A stretch of DNA of 60,679 bases from positions 1 through 60,679 of the forward strand of contig NZ_FOGG01000028.1 in assembly GCF_900111155.1 (NCBI RefSeq). The letters run 5' to 3'. Within the stretch, counting starts at the first letter, position 1; the number at the start of each line of letters is the position of its first letter. Positions 8,068-17,042 of the stretch are shown piece after piece. The notes beneath the pieces were generated by a model. The model saw nothing but the letters and a program-made list of their open reading frames with translations, made no database searches and was not told the origin of the DNA. The DNA comes from Pedobacter rhizosphaerae (GTDB taxonomy: Bacteria > Bacteroidota > Bacteroidia > Sphingobacteriales > Sphingobacteriaceae). The position numbers and the translations under genes were made by a program.

Positions 8068-8886
8068 ATGAAAGTATTAGTAACAAAAACTTTGATCATC
8101 TGTATATCAGGCATTGCAAGCTTATTGGGCATTAGCTGTATAGCTGGTGAAGATCGGGTAGATTTAAAATCAAATGGGAAGCCTCAGCCTCAATTTCGAA
8201 ACCTATTGTGGGATGGGGCAGCATCTAAAGGAACAGATGCATTTAAGCAGGTACAGTTTCAAGACAATGGTGGAAAGTATAATTCTACTAATGGTTCGTT
8301 TATAAAGGCCGTTGACGATGCCACGGAAGGAACGGTATGGCAATTCCATAAGAATGCGCTCGATAAAAGATGCGAAGCCTTAGGAGCTAAGGGAATTACC
8401 CCAGCATTGGGACAGACCTATTTTATAGGGTTTCGCTTTAAACTCCCAGAAACTCCAAAATCGGGACAGCCCGGAGGCTCTTTTACGCTAATGCAGTGGA
8501 AGACTTCCGGTACACCTAACACACAGAACTATCCCTTTTTATTGGTATACAATAGTGGAAGAATTAAATTAGAATTTTATCCCGACTTAACCTCACCAAA
8601 TATTTTATTGTTCGCAGAAAAGGTAAGTCCGAATCAATGGTACAGTATTGTAATTAAAGTTACAGCAGGAAATACAACAAACACAGGAAATATGCAGGTT
8701 TGGTGGGGAGATGATGCCAGTCCAGAAACTTTACAAACTGGGGGTGATAATTACGCCGGAAAAACATTTGACGGAACTTCTATTGATCCCAAATGGGGTT
8801 ATTATCGCGATTCTGGGAAAGATGGAGATGTTTTCATTTCCAGATTAAAGATTGGTAATACCTGGAATGATGTTAAACCTTATTAA
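8068..8886 (+). CDS. secreted polysaccharide-lyase-like lipoprotein (heparin-lyase-I type fold)
   Basis: A 272-residue protein with a signal sequence ending in a lipobox (LGISC, Cys at about residue 24). The body resembles the bacterial polysaccharide lyase family with a concanavalin-like jelly roll: YFIGFRFKLPE, LMQWKTSG, PFLLVYNSGRIKLEF, NQWYSIVIKV and the near-terminal KWGYYR are landmarks of that fold. Relatives cleave uronic-acid-containing polysaccharides by beta-elimination, but the substrate cannot be told and catalytic residues are not assigned here. It is a single-gene unit ended by a strong terminator. Confidence 0.65.
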   Translation: MKVLVTKTLIICISGIASLLGISCIAGEDRVDLKSNGKPQPQFRNLLWDGAASKGTDAFKQVQFQDNGGKYNSTNGSFIKAVDDATEGTVWQFHKNALDKRCEALGAKGITPALGQTYFIGFRFKLPETPKSGQPGGSFTLMQWKTSGTPNTQNYPFLLVYNSGRIKLEFYPDLTSPNILLFAEKVSPNQWYSIVIKVTAGNTTNTGNMQVWWGDDASPETLQTGGDNYAGKTFDGTSIDPKWGYYRDSGKDGDVFISRLKIGNTWNDVKPY

Positions 8887-8904
8887 GGTACGGAAAGAGA
8901 ATAC

Positions 8905-8942
8905 AAAAAAAGCACAGTTGATGATTCAACTGTGCTTTTTCC
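8905..8942. terminator. bidirectional intrinsic terminator
   Basis: AGCACAGTTGA and TCAACTGTGCT form an 11-bp perfect stem with a 4-base loop, flanked by A7 and T5 runs. It separates the convergent lyase-like and phosphoglucomutase genes and can serve both. Confidence 0.9.
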
Positions 8943-8958
8943 ACTCTTAAATTAAAGC

Positions 8959-10695
8959 TTAAGCCTGTAAATCAGTCATTACTGTCTTTATTTTATCGGC
9001 CAATTGCTCATTCACGGTTGCAAAGTCTTTACGATCTGCCAGTGGAGCATTTACACTGCAATAAAATTTAATTTTAGGCTCTGTACCACTCGGACGGGCA
9101 GAAACAATACTTCCATCTTCGGTGATAAACTGTAAAACATCCGATTTAGGATAATCTAATTTCGAAACTTTTCCAGTAGCCAGATCAGTCTCCTGACCTA
9201 ACTCATAATCTTTAAGCACAGAAACTTTAGAACCACCTAAGCTGGCAGGAGGGTTATTTCTAAACTTTTCCATCATGGCTTTAATCTCTTCAGCTCCTGC
9301 CTTACCTTTTTTGGTTAATGAAACTAAATCTTCTTTGTACAAGCCATACTCCACATACATATCCAATAGCGCATTGTACAAGCTGTTGCCCTTATCTTTA
9401 TAGTATGCTGTCATTTCAGCAATAAAAGCCGCCGAAACAACGGCATCCTTATCGCGAACTAAATCCCCAATCAGGTATCCATAGCTTTCTTCGCCGCCAC
9501 CAATAAAGTATTTCTTACCTTCTAATTCTGTCATTAACTGCCCGATGTACTTAAATCCGGTTAGGGTATTGTAGTAAGTAACATCTTTCTTTTTGGCAAT
9601 TTCTTCAATTAAATTAGAGGTTACAATAGTTTTTACAATAAACTGATTTCCATCTAGTTTACCCTTTTCCTGCCAGGCACTTAACAAATAGTTGATGAGT
9701 AAACAACCTGTTTGGTTACCATTTAAAAGTACCCATTCATCGTTATTGTCTTTTACCGCAATCCCCACACGGTCGGCATCCGGGTCCGTAGCCAAAACTA
9801 AATCAGCATCAATTTCCTTTGCTTTATTCATCGCCAGGGTTAATGCTTCTTTCTCTTCCGGATTTGGATAAACAACTGTTGGGAAATTTCCATCAGGCTT
9901 ACTTTGTTCTTCTACTAAAGTAACATTGGTAAAACCAAACTGAGCCAAAGCTTTAGGCACTAAAGTAATCCCTGTACCGTGAATAGGAGAAAAAACAATC
10001 TTTAAATCATGCTGGCGCTTAATCGCATCCGGAGAGATAGAAAGTGCAGTAATGCCATCTAAATAAAGTTGATCTACTTCTTCACCAATCAATTCAATGT
10101 TAGCGTCTACACGGTCAAACTTAACCTCATCTATGCTTTTAATCTTATTTACTTCATCAATTACCAATTTATCATCTGGCGAAGTAAACTGCCCACCATC
10201 TGCACCATAAGCCTTATATCCATTATATTCTTTAGGATTATGTGAGGCGGTTAGCATTACACCACTTTTACAACCGAAATGACGTACGGCAAATGAAAGT
10301 TCAGGAGTAGGTCTTAAAGCTGAAAAGAAGTAAACATGAATACCATTTGCAGAAAAAACATCGGCAGTAATTTTGGCAAAATAATCCGAATTGTTTCGGC
10401 TATCATGCGCTATGACTACCTTAATTTTTTCGTTTGGATATTTATTGTTCAGGTAATTGGCCAAACCCTGTGTAGCCGTGCCAATGGTATATTTGTTTAT
10501 ACGGTTTGAGCCAGCGCCCATAATACCACGTAAACCGCCGGTACCAAACTCTAAACTTTTATAAAACGAGTCTGTAAGTTCTGTTGTTGCCTCTTTATCT
10601 ACAAGCGCCTGTATTTCGGCCTTGGTATTTTCATCATAATTTCCGCTTAGCCATTGGTTAATTGTGGCTTGTGTAGATTCATCAATTCCTTGCAT
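8959..10695 (-). CDS. phosphoglucomutase/phosphomannomutase (alpha-D-phosphohexomutase)
   Basis: A 578-residue enzyme interconverting hexose 1- and 6-phosphates in the cytoplasm. The four family signatures are present in order: the catalytic phosphoserine loop TASHNPKEYNGYKAY (Ser about residue 151), the metal loop ATDPDADRVGI, the sugar-specificity loop GGGEESYGY, and the phosphate-binding RPSGTEPKIKFY near the C-terminus. Length fits the PgcA-like bacterial form (about 575). I chose the ATG at 10695 (MQGIDES) because the upstream extension is hydrophobic nonsense that would overlap the divergent aspartokinase gene. Confidence 0.93.
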   Translation of the reverse strand: MQGIDESTQATINQWLSGNYDENTKAEIQALVDKEATTELTDSFYKSLEFGTGGLRGIMGAGSNRINKYTIGTATQGLANYLNNKYPNEKIKVVIAHDSRNNSDYFAKITADVFSANGIHVYFFSALRPTPELSFAVRHFGCKSGVMLTASHNPKEYNGYKAYGADGGQFTSPDDKLVIDEVNKIKSIDEVKFDRVDANIELIGEEVDQLYLDGITALSISPDAIKRQHDLKIVFSPIHGTGITLVPKALAQFGFTNVTLVEEQSKPDGNFPTVVYPNPEEKEALTLAMNKAKEIDADLVLATDPDADRVGIAVKDNNDEWVLLNGNQTGCLLINYLLSAWQEKGKLDGNQFIVKTIVTSNLIEEIAKKKDVTYYNTLTGFKYIGQLMTELEGKKYFIGGGEESYGYLIGDLVRDKDAVVSAAFIAEMTAYYKDKGNSLYNALLDMYVEYGLYKEDLVSLTKKGKAGAEEIKAMMEKFRNNPPASLGGSKVSVLKDYELGQETDLATGKVSKLDYPKSDVLQFITEDGSIVSARPSGTEPKIKFYCSVNAPLADRKDFATVNEQLADKIKTVMTDLQA

Positions 10696-10879
10696 TGAGC
10701 TATATTTTAAATTTAATATCTGGTGTTGAACAATTTTTTTTGGAAGATGTTTGGCTAGAATTTTTAATTTTATAACCAATCCAAATTTTATTTTGTTGAG
10801 GGTGTTGCTTTTAAGTTGCTTTTGCTTAATTTCACGCCCCGATACAATTATAAAGAAAATTACATATTCCAGTACAAAA

Positions 10880-12193
10880 ATGAAAATATTAAAATTTGGG
10901 GGTACCTCTGTAGGTAGTCCCGAACGCATGACCAAGTTGTTGGATATTATAAATCCAAATGAAGAGCAGATTGTAGTTTTATCAGCAGTGTCTGGTACAA
11001 CCAATAGTTTAGTAGAAATTGCAAACAACTTTTTGGCTGGAGATAAGAAGAAGGGAAGCGAGTGCGTCGAAAATCTGTATCAAAAATATAAAGCTTTTGT
11101 TATTGAGTTATTGCCTGAGGCAGAATTCCAGGAGCAGGGAAATGAAGTGATCGATTATCACTTTAAGTTCCTCGCAGGATTTGCAAACGATATTTTCACA
11201 CCAATAGAGGAGAAGATCGTTTTAGCACAAGGCGAATTGCTATCTACAACTTTATACCACATTTATCTAAAATCTATCAATGTACCTTCGGTATTATTGC
11301 CTGCTTTAGATTTCATGAAAACGGATGAAGATAACGAGCCAGATGTTCCTTTTACCACGAAACACTTAACCCCGCTGTTAGAGCAACATAAGGACAATAA
11401 ATTATTTATCACGCAAGGTTATATCTGTCGCAATAGCTTCGGCGAAGTAGATAACCTTCGTCGTGGTGGAAGTGATTATACCGCATCTTTATTGGGAGCT
11501 GCTATTTTAGCTGAAGAAGTTCAGATCTGGACAGATATTGATGGTATGCACAATAACGATCCCAGAATTGTTAAGGGCACAAAACCTATTGCACAATTAT
11601 CATTTGATGAAGCTGCAGAGTTGGCTTATTTCGGTGCTAAAATCTTGCATCCTCAATCTGTATTTCCTGCGCAGAAATATAAAATTCCTGTTCGTTTGTT
11701 AAATACCATGGAGCCAAGTGCTGCAGGAACTTTAATTACTTACGACAGTGAAAAAGGGAAAATTAAATCCATTGCAGCAAAGGATGGCATTACGGCAATA
11801 AGAATTCAATCGAGCCGAATGTTATTGGCATATGGCTTTTTAAGAAGGGTTTTTGAAGTTTTTGAACGCTATAAAACGCCTATCGACATGATTACTACTT
11901 CTGAAGTAGCCGTATCGCTAACCATTGATGATACCTCACACTTAGCAGAAATAAAAACAGAACTGGAAACTTTTGGTTCGGTGGTAATCGACGAAAATCA
12001 TACTATTGTTTGTGTTGTAGGTGATTTCGGAGCTGATAAGCATGGTTTTGCCAGTCGCGTTTTCGAATCCTTAAAGCACATTCCAATCCGAATGATTTCT
12101 TATGGTGGAAGCAATTACAATGTTTCCTTATTAATTCAGGGAGAGTACAAAACGGAAGCCTTAAGAAGCCTACACAGCAGATTATTTGAATAA
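10880..12193 (+). CDS. lysC: aspartokinase (monofunctional)
   Basis: A 437-residue aspartate kinase, the first step of the lysine/threonine/methionine and diaminopimelate pathways. The N-terminus MKILKFGGTSVGS is the conserved kinase signature, RRGGSDYTA and the acidic WTDIDGMHNNDPRI follow, and two ACT domains fill the last 140 residues. There is no homoserine dehydrogenase domain. The ATG at 10880 is chosen because the upstream extension is not family-like. It is followed at 12512 by lysA, the last step of the lysine branch, with two small opposite-strand genes between. Confidence 0.93.
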   Translation: MKILKFGGTSVGSPERMTKLLDIINPNEEQIVVLSAVSGTTNSLVEIANNFLAGDKKKGSECVENLYQKYKAFVIELLPEAEFQEQGNEVIDYHFKFLAGFANDIFTPIEEKIVLAQGELLSTTLYHIYLKSINVPSVLLPALDFMKTDEDNEPDVPFTTKHLTPLLEQHKDNKLFITQGYICRNSFGEVDNLRRGGSDYTASLLGAAILAEEVQIWTDIDGMHNNDPRIVKGTKPIAQLSFDEAAELAYFGAKILHPQSVFPAQKYKIPVRLLNTMEPSAAGTLITYDSEKGKIKSIAAKDGITAIRIQSSRMLLAYGFLRRVFEVFERYKTPIDMITTSEVAVSLTIDDTSHLAEIKTELETFGSVVIDENHTIVCVVGDFGADKHGFASRVFESLKHIPIRMISYGGSNYNVSLLIQGEYKTEALRSLHSRLFE

Positions 12194-12346
12194 TAGCCAG
12201 TAAGTAATTAAAATAACAATAAAGCCGATAAGCAGATGCACACGCAGAAAGTTTATCGGCAACATTCCGTTTTTATGTTTTCTATAAGAGTTATAAAGCC
12301 CTAATGAAATGATAAAAAGGACAAATAGGGCAGCAGCTATAACCAT
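12182..12346 (-). CDS. small two-helix membrane protein
   Basis: A 54-codon ORF starts ATG at 12346 and ends TAA at 12182. The protein is almost wholly hydrophobic: a first membrane helix (VIAAALFVLFIISLGLY), a short basic loop (SYRKHKNG) and a second helix (HLLIGFIVILITYWLLF). Its start overlaps the 3' end of the upstream small gene by 10 bases, which suggests translational coupling, and its last 12 bases overlap the end of lysC on the other strand. I recognise no family. The overlap, plausible topology and lack of another gene here support it. Confidence 0.55.
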   Translation of the reverse strand: MVIAAALFVLFIISLGLYNSYRKHKNGMLPINFLRVHLLIGFIVILITYWLLFK

Positions 12347-12513
12347 TTTTTCAGCGATAGGAAAAAGATAAAAATTAAGAGTAGTACAATAGAAAACCGG
12401 ATTTTGCCATTGTATTGTTTTTGCGTTATCCTTCCGTGCTTTAAATCGAGATAGTTGCCTATATAAATTAGCCCAAAGAATAAAATTAAAATTATAATAA
12501 GGAATCTGAACAT
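12337..12513 (-). CDS. small two-helix membrane protein
   Basis: With the ATG at 12513 it encodes 58 residues: a helix FRFLIIILILFFGLIYIG, a polar loop YLDLKHGRITQKQYNG, and a second helix FSIVLLLIFIFFLSL ending KKWL. A longer start at 12546 would overlap lysA by 35 bases and adds a polar tail, so 12513 is preferred. Its ATG overlaps the lysA ATG on the opposite strand in the palindrome CATG (12511-12514). It forms a two-gene unit with the overlapping small gene downstream. Function unknown. Confidence 0.55.
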   Translation of the reverse strand: MFRFLIIILILFFGLIYIGNYLDLKHGRITQKQYNGKIRFSIVLLLIFIFFLSLKKWL

Positions 12514-13666
12514 GTTCGCCGATAAAGATATATCAAAGTTTAACAATATTGAAACGCCTTTTTACTATTACGACACAGATTTGCTTCAAAAAACATTGAG
12601 TAACTGTGCTGAAGCCGCTGCGAATTACCAATTTCATATCCACTATGCATTAAAGGCAAACTTTAATACTGTACTCCTAAATCAGATCAAAGCGGTTGGG
12701 TTTGGTGCTGACTGCGTAAGTGCTGGTGAAGTAAGAAGAGCAGTTGAAGTGGGATTTGATCACCAAAAAATTGTTTTTGCAGGGGTTGGTAAATCCGACA
12801 AAGAAATTAATGAGGCATTAGATTTGGATATTTTCTGCTTTAATGTAGAATCTATCCAGGAATTGGAAGTTTTAAACGAACTGGCGGCTAAAAAAGGCAA
12901 AACAGCACAGGTAGCCATTCGTATTAACCCTAACGTTGATGCACATACGCACCATAACATTACCACAGGCTTAGACGAAAACAAGTTTGGCATTAACTCA
13001 TGGGATTTACCTGCATGTGCCGATACTTTGAAAGCCTCTGCGAATCTAAAATTCATTGGTATCCACTTTCACATTGGTTCTCAAATTACCAATTTAGACG
13101 TGTACAAAAATCTTTGTGTAAGGGTAAACGAATTTGCCACATGGTTTGAGGATAAAGGATTTACGCTTAAAGTTTTAAATGTTGGAGGTGGTTTAGGTAT
13201 TGATTATTATAATCCTGACCATCAAATTCCTGATTTCGCTGCCTATTTCAAAATCTTTAATGATTTTTTAACCGTTAAACCAGGACAAGAAGTTCACTTT
13301 GAATTGGGTAGAGCTTTAGTTGGCCAATCTGCCGCTTTAATTACAAGAGTGCTCTATATCAAAAATGGTAAGAAGAAAAATTTCGTTGTATTAGATGCAG
13401 GTATGACTGAGTTGATGCGTCCGGCTTTATACCAGGCTTACCATAAAATAGAGAACCTAACTCGTGGAGCAGGAACTGCAGTTAAATACGATATTGTGGG
13501 GCCTATATGCGAAAGCACAGATTGTTTTGGCAAAGAAGTAGAACAACCTGAATCATTTAGAGGCGATGTTTTTGCTATCCGCAGTGCAGGCGCTTACGGA
13601 GAAGTGATGGCTTCAAAATATAACTTAAGAGATGCAATAAGATCTGTTTATAGCTCAGAAATATAG
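12512..13666 (+). CDS. lysA: diaminopimelate decarboxylase
   Basis: A 384-residue PLP enzyme making L-lysine from meso-diaminopimelate. The PLP lysine is in HYALKANFN (K48), the phosphate-binding glycine loop is LNVGGGLGIDYY, the substrate-side signature is GPICESTDCFG, and the C-terminal YGEVMASKYN is typical of the fold-III decarboxylases. DAP decarboxylase rather than ornithine decarboxylase is supported by overall similarity and by lysC next to it. It starts directly in the CATG shared with a divergent small gene, so it has little room for its own leader. Confidence 0.9.
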   Translation: MFADKDISKFNNIETPFYYYDTDLLQKTLSNCAEAAANYQFHIHYALKANFNTVLLNQIKAVGFGADCVSAGEVRRAVEVGFDHQKIVFAGVGKSDKEINEALDLDIFCFNVESIQELEVLNELAAKKGKTAQVAIRINPNVDAHTHHNITTGLDENKFGINSWDLPACADTLKASANLKFIGIHFHIGSQITNLDVYKNLCVRVNEFATWFEDKGFTLKVLNVGGGLGIDYYNPDHQIPDFAAYFKIFNDFLTVKPGQEVHFELGRALVGQSAALITRVLYIKNGKKKNFVVLDAGMTELMRPALYQAYHKIENLTRGAGTAVKYDIVGPICESTDCFGKEVEQPESFRGDVFAIRSAGAYGEVMASKYNLRDAIRSVYSSEI

Positions 13667-13749
13667 GATCGAATTCAATTTTACCAACAAGGTACTAAGA
13701 CATGAAAAGATTATTTTTGATGTTTTGGTGCCTTTGTGGTTAATATACA

Positions 13750-13962
13750 CTACTTCTTTTTTGAAGCCACAAGAACTACAATTCCAGCGAGGAGAATAAC
13801 CCCACCTGCATAGGGCGGCCAATTTACCGATTTTTCTTTATCAGCTGAGATCTGTATTGGGCCAGCATCAACAACCTTTTCTCTTTTGGTGTAAGAAAAT
13901 CCAGTCCAAACCAGCATGGCGATGCCAACTACGATTAATACTAGTCCTATTGTTCTGTTCAT
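13750..13962 (-). CDS. small membrane protein, DUF3185-like
   Basis: A 70-residue protein with two predicted membrane helices, residues 4-22 (IGLVLIVVGIAMLVWTGF) and about 50-66 (YAGGVILLAGIVVLVA), and a polar central loop ending in NWPPYAGG. This layout matches small DUF3185-type inner membrane proteins common in Bacteroidota; function unknown. It stands alone in a minus-strand series of small genes. Confidence 0.65.
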   Translation of the reverse strand: MNRTIGLVLIVVGIAMLVWTGFSYTKREKVVDAGPIQISADKEKSVNWPPYAGGVILLAGIVVLVASKKK

Positions 13963-14004
13963 AATAGATTTTTCCTATCAGAACAACCAATTTTCCTAAT
14001 GGTT

Positions 14005-14811
14005 TTAATTAAATGAATAACCCAAACTTATTTTTTGAGAAAAGTTTGATGTGGTACCTGTCTCTAAACCCAACGATATCCTCCTGATCAGTAAGTGATA
14101 GTTGAATATCCAGCCCACTGTATTAGCACCATCTTTGTTGCTTATCGATGATCCAAATCTAAAGCTGTTACTCAAACTGGGGCTTCCACCAATAAATAGC
14201 TTAAACGCATGCTTAATGTCGTGATTTCGGCGCGCACGCCATATAATTTCCGTAGATAAACCTGTTGTCCAGATAAAACTTCGGTCAGTTACAGCAACAT
14301 AGGTTGGTATTTTTCCATTGAAAGTATTCCGCCTAAAATCGGTGTAAGGTCCATTTTCAAAACTAAAAGAATTTTGAAAGCTCAGATAGCGAAAGTCTGT
14401 ATTACCATTTTCTGATGTATTATGTAAGCCTATAGAAAATTGCAACCCAGCACCTGCGTAGTTTTTCTTAAAATTATTGAGATATTGCTCACGATCTTCA
14501 GCAGTTTGTAGATCAGTACCACCTTCAGCCTTTCCTGCATAGCCAAACAAACCATACCCGATGTTGAAGTTTTTAAATGTGTGTGCAGCGGATAAATTGA
14601 GCATTCCCATTTCAAAAGCAATGCCTGGAGAACTTCCACCAGCAAAACTCCCGGTTATGCTCGTCAATGTATGAATACTATCGGCTACCATTGGCTTGGG
14701 CATATAGCCTATATTACTACCGGGAACGGCAGTGGTTAAAAAAGTACTGCAAGAACTTAGAACAGCTATCATGCAAATGCACAATACCTGTAGAAGCGTT
14801 ATTTTTTTCAT
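14005..14811 (-). CDS. outer-membrane beta-barrel-like lipoprotein, unknown function
   Basis: A 268-residue protein with a lipoprotein signal (hydrophobic core about residues 7-17, lipobox LSSC at about 18-21). After it come alternating hydrophobic strands typical of a small barrel, for example AGAGLQFSIGLHN, IWTTGLSTEII, RISLGLETGT and a last strand ending KISLGYSFN with a C-terminal aromatic motif. Probably anchored to or inserted in the outer membrane. No specific family is recognised. Confidence 0.65.
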   Translation of the reverse strand: MKKITLLQVLCICMIAVLSSCSTFLTTAVPGSNIGYMPKPMVADSIHTLTSITGSFAGGSSPGIAFEMGMLNLSAAHTFKNFNIGYGLFGYAGKAEGGTDLQTAEDREQYLNNFKKNYAGAGLQFSIGLHNTSENGNTDFRYLSFQNSFSFENGPYTDFRRNTFNGKIPTYVAVTDRSFIWTTGLSTEIIWRARRNHDIKHAFKLFIGGSPSLSNSFRFGSSISNKDGANTVGWIFNYHLLIRRISLGLETGTTSNFSQKISLGYSFN

Positions 14812-14919
14812 AATCTAGATTGGAGCGGTTGAGCGTTTATGGAGATGGGTGGGTTTTGTATCCCGCAGATTTAAAAGTTTTTCTGCGTAAATCAATAAAA
14901 TCTGCGGGAAAACCTTTAG

Positions 14920-15300
14920 TTATTCATCAAAGAAATCAACCAGGCCACCTAAAAAATACTCTTCAATGCCTTCGGTAAAATCTTCATAATCTTCATCAGG
15001 AATATTGGTCTGTTTAAACTCCAGCGAAGTTCCCTTTCTATCTTCATGTAATTTAATGGTCACGATAGAAGGTTCGTTTTCTTCACCGAAGTACCACTGT
15101 TGCACGATCTTCTTTCCATATTCAAACTCCAGGTTCTTTCCGGTAATGTCACCATCCCAAAAGGAGAATTCAGTTTCCGGAGTTTCCTCAAACTCAACCT
15201 CTGCACCAGTCCACAGCTTGATACTGGTTTCTTTGGTTAATGCTAAATAAACTTCTTCAGGAGTAGCGGGGATGTAGGTGTATTTTTTAAAGTCTTTCAT
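14920..15300 (-). CDS. START-like/SRPBCC-fold protein
   Basis: A 126-residue acidic cytoplasmic protein resembling the activator-of-Hsp90-ATPase homology (AHSA1/CalC) branch of the START-like fold. Landmarks are IPATPEEVYLALT at the start, FWDGDITGKNLEFEYGKKIVQQW in the middle (quoted in two overlapping parts: FWDGDITGKNLEF and YGKKIVQQW), and the acidic C-terminus. The ligand or partner is unknown. It is a common Bacteroidota protein, usually encoded singly. Confidence 0.75.
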   Translation of the reverse strand: MKDFKKYTYIPATPEEVYLALTKETSIKLWTGAEVEFEETPETEFSFWDGDITGKNLEFEYGKKIVQQWYFGEENEPSIVTIKLHEDRKGTSLEFKQTNIPDEDYEDFTEGIEEYFLGGLVDFFDE

Positions 15301-15376
15301 AATTTTCGCTTCGCGAACAGGATTATTGGATTACCAGGATTTTTGAAGATCAAGGCACTAATTTAACTTCATTATG

Positions 15377-15736
15377 TTAACAGAAAGTTAAGTTATGGCT
15401 TGTTAAGCCTGTTCTGTATTTATTTACTGTAGGGTTGTATATCTTTTTAAATTGTAAGCTTGTTGCGCCAAAATTAATTAATAATCCGATATCAAAATCA
15501 AAGGCAACAACAAAATTTTTTGCCTGAGCTAAAGGTGCATTTTCAAGATTAAAGCAAGCTTTAAGTTCAACAACAAGAATAACCTCTATCACAAAGTCGG
15601 CTCTGCGTTTTCCCAACCATTATTCCATCATAAAATATCTCTTGTTCAACTTCCCGTTTAAACTTGATGTTTGCCTATTCAATTCTATTGCTAAACAACG
15701 CTGATAAATCACCTCTGCAAGCCATTCCCTTAATCC
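15377..15736 (-). pseudogene. GxxExxY family (PDDEXK-like) gene, truncated and twice frameshifted
   Basis: Three frames read consecutively rebuild a GxxExxY protein: WLAEVIYQRCLAIELN (the G/A-x-E-x-x-Y region), then FKREVEQEIFYDGIMVGK, then RRADFVIEVILVVELKA continuing to FDIGLLINFGATSLQFKKI. The first switch, at about 15666-15676, fits loss of one base. The second is an extra A in the run at 15608-15611: removing it turns GGG AAA ACG into GGG AAA CGC and restores VGKRRAD. The N-terminus is also missing (in-frame stop at 15737). The family is widespread, of uncertain function, and related to restriction-like nucleases. Confidence 0.75.
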
Positions 15737-15741
15737 TTAAA

Positions 15742-16932
15742 TTATTTAAAAGCATTCAACCCGGTAACATCCATACCCGTAATTAACAAATGAATATCGT
15801 GCGTTCCTTCATAGGTAACTACCGATTCGAGGTTCATCATATGGCGCATAATGGAATACTCACCTGTAATTCCCATTCCTCCAAGCATTTGACGGGCATT
15901 CCTGGCAATATCCAGCGCAATTTCTACACTATTTCTTTTAGCCATAGAAATTTGCTCTGCAGAAGCTCTACCTTCACTTTTGAGTACCCCCAATCGCCAA
16001 ACCAGTAGCTGCGCTTTCGTAATTTCGGTAACCATTTCGGCTAATTTCTTTTGTTGCAACTGAAAACCACCAATGGGTTTACCAAACTGAATGCGTTCTT
16101 TCGAGTAACGAAGTGCCGTATCATAGCAATCCATGGCAGCGCCTAATGCGCCCCAGGCTATTCCATAACGCGCTTGATTTAAACAGCCCAACGGACCTTT
16201 CAATCCGCTGATTTCAGGAAAAATATTTTCCTTAGGAATTTCAACATGATCAAATACCAGTTCGCCTGTTGCTGAAGCACGTAAACTCCATTTATTGTGG
16301 GTTTCAGGAGTAGAAAATCCTTTCATTCCTCTTTCCACCACCATTCCCCTGATTTTACCGGATTCATCTTTGGCCCATACCACCGCAATATCTGCAAATG
16401 GTGCGTTGCTGATCCACATTTTAGCACCATTCAATATATAATGGCTTCCGGCATCCTTAATATTGCTTACCATTCCTCCGGGATTAGAGCCGTGGTCGGG
16501 TTCTGTTAAACCGAAACAACCCATCCATTCGCCACTAGCCAGCTTCGGTAAATACTTTTTACGTTGTTCTTCAGTACCATAAGCATAGATAGGATACATT
16601 ACTAACGATCCTTGTACAGAAGCTGTAGAGCGAATTCCTGAATCCCCGCGTTCAATTTCCTGCATCAAAATGCCATAAGCAGTGTAATCTAAGCCTGCGC
16701 CACCATATTCAACGGGGATTGTCGGGCCAAAAGCGCCGATCTCAGCCAAACCTTTGATCAGGTGTTTAGGAAACTCAGCTTTTTGAGCATAATCTTCAAT
16801 TATAGGGGTAACTTCCTTTTTAACCCAATCTCTGGCAGTTGCCCTGATCAATTTATGTTCATCAGTTAACAACTCATCTAACAGGTAATAATCTGGTGCT
16901 TCGTAAAGATCTTTTTTTGCTGATTTGCTCAT
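15742..16932 (-). CDS. acyl-CoA dehydrogenase, glutaryl-CoA dehydrogenase-like
   Basis: A 396-residue FAD flavoenzyme. Typical segments are MGCFGLTEPDHGSNPGGM (FAD/substrate loop), ARYGIAWGALGAAMDCYD, the dimer-interface RNARQMLGGMGITGEYS, and the C-terminal catalytic Glu in VTYEGTHDIHLLITG. The YEGTHDIH ending followed by GMDVTGLNAF closely resembles glutaryl-CoA dehydrogenases, which oxidise and decarboxylate glutaryl-CoA to crotonyl-CoA in lysine and tryptophan breakdown. No other genes of that pathway are adjacent. The decayed GxxExxY gene lies 6 bases downstream. Confidence 0.88.
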   Translation of the reverse strand: MSKSAKKDLYEAPDYYLLDELLTDEHKLIRATARDWVKKEVTPIIEDYAQKAEFPKHLIKGLAEIGAFGPTIPVEYGGAGLDYTAYGILMQEIERGDSGIRSTASVQGSLVMYPIYAYGTEEQRKKYLPKLASGEWMGCFGLTEPDHGSNPGGMVSNIKDAGSHYILNGAKMWISNAPFADIAVVWAKDESGKIRGMVVERGMKGFSTPETHNKWSLRASATGELVFDHVEIPKENIFPEISGLKGPLGCLNQARYGIAWGALGAAMDCYDTALRYSKERIQFGKPIGGFQLQQKKLAEMVTEITKAQLLVWRLGVLKSEGRASAEQISMAKRNSVEIALDIARNARQMLGGMGITGEYSIMRHMMNLESVVTYEGTHDIHLLITGMDVTGLNAFK

Positions 16933-17017
16933 GGACTTAAAAAATTTGGTTAAGAAATGGCTTCCAATTCAAAGGTAACAATTTACCACAAGGGGCATGA
17001 TATTCGGTAAGAAAAAT

Positions 17018-17025
17018 TAATTTTG
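17018..17025 (+). promoter_or_regulatory. candidate Bacteroidota -7 promoter box
   Basis: TAATTTTG matches the Bacteroidota -7 consensus TAnnTTTG and lies 18 bases before the folB start, which would give a leader of about 10 bases. No clear TTG box is visible at the -33 position. Confidence 0.35.
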
Positions 17026-17042
17026 TACCATATCAATCACAA

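Noticed and set aside
10695..10879. Lysine-type riboswitch before lysC
   Set aside because: The 184-base gap shows no multi-helix aptamer pattern or terminator; length is too short once promoters for both directions are allowed.
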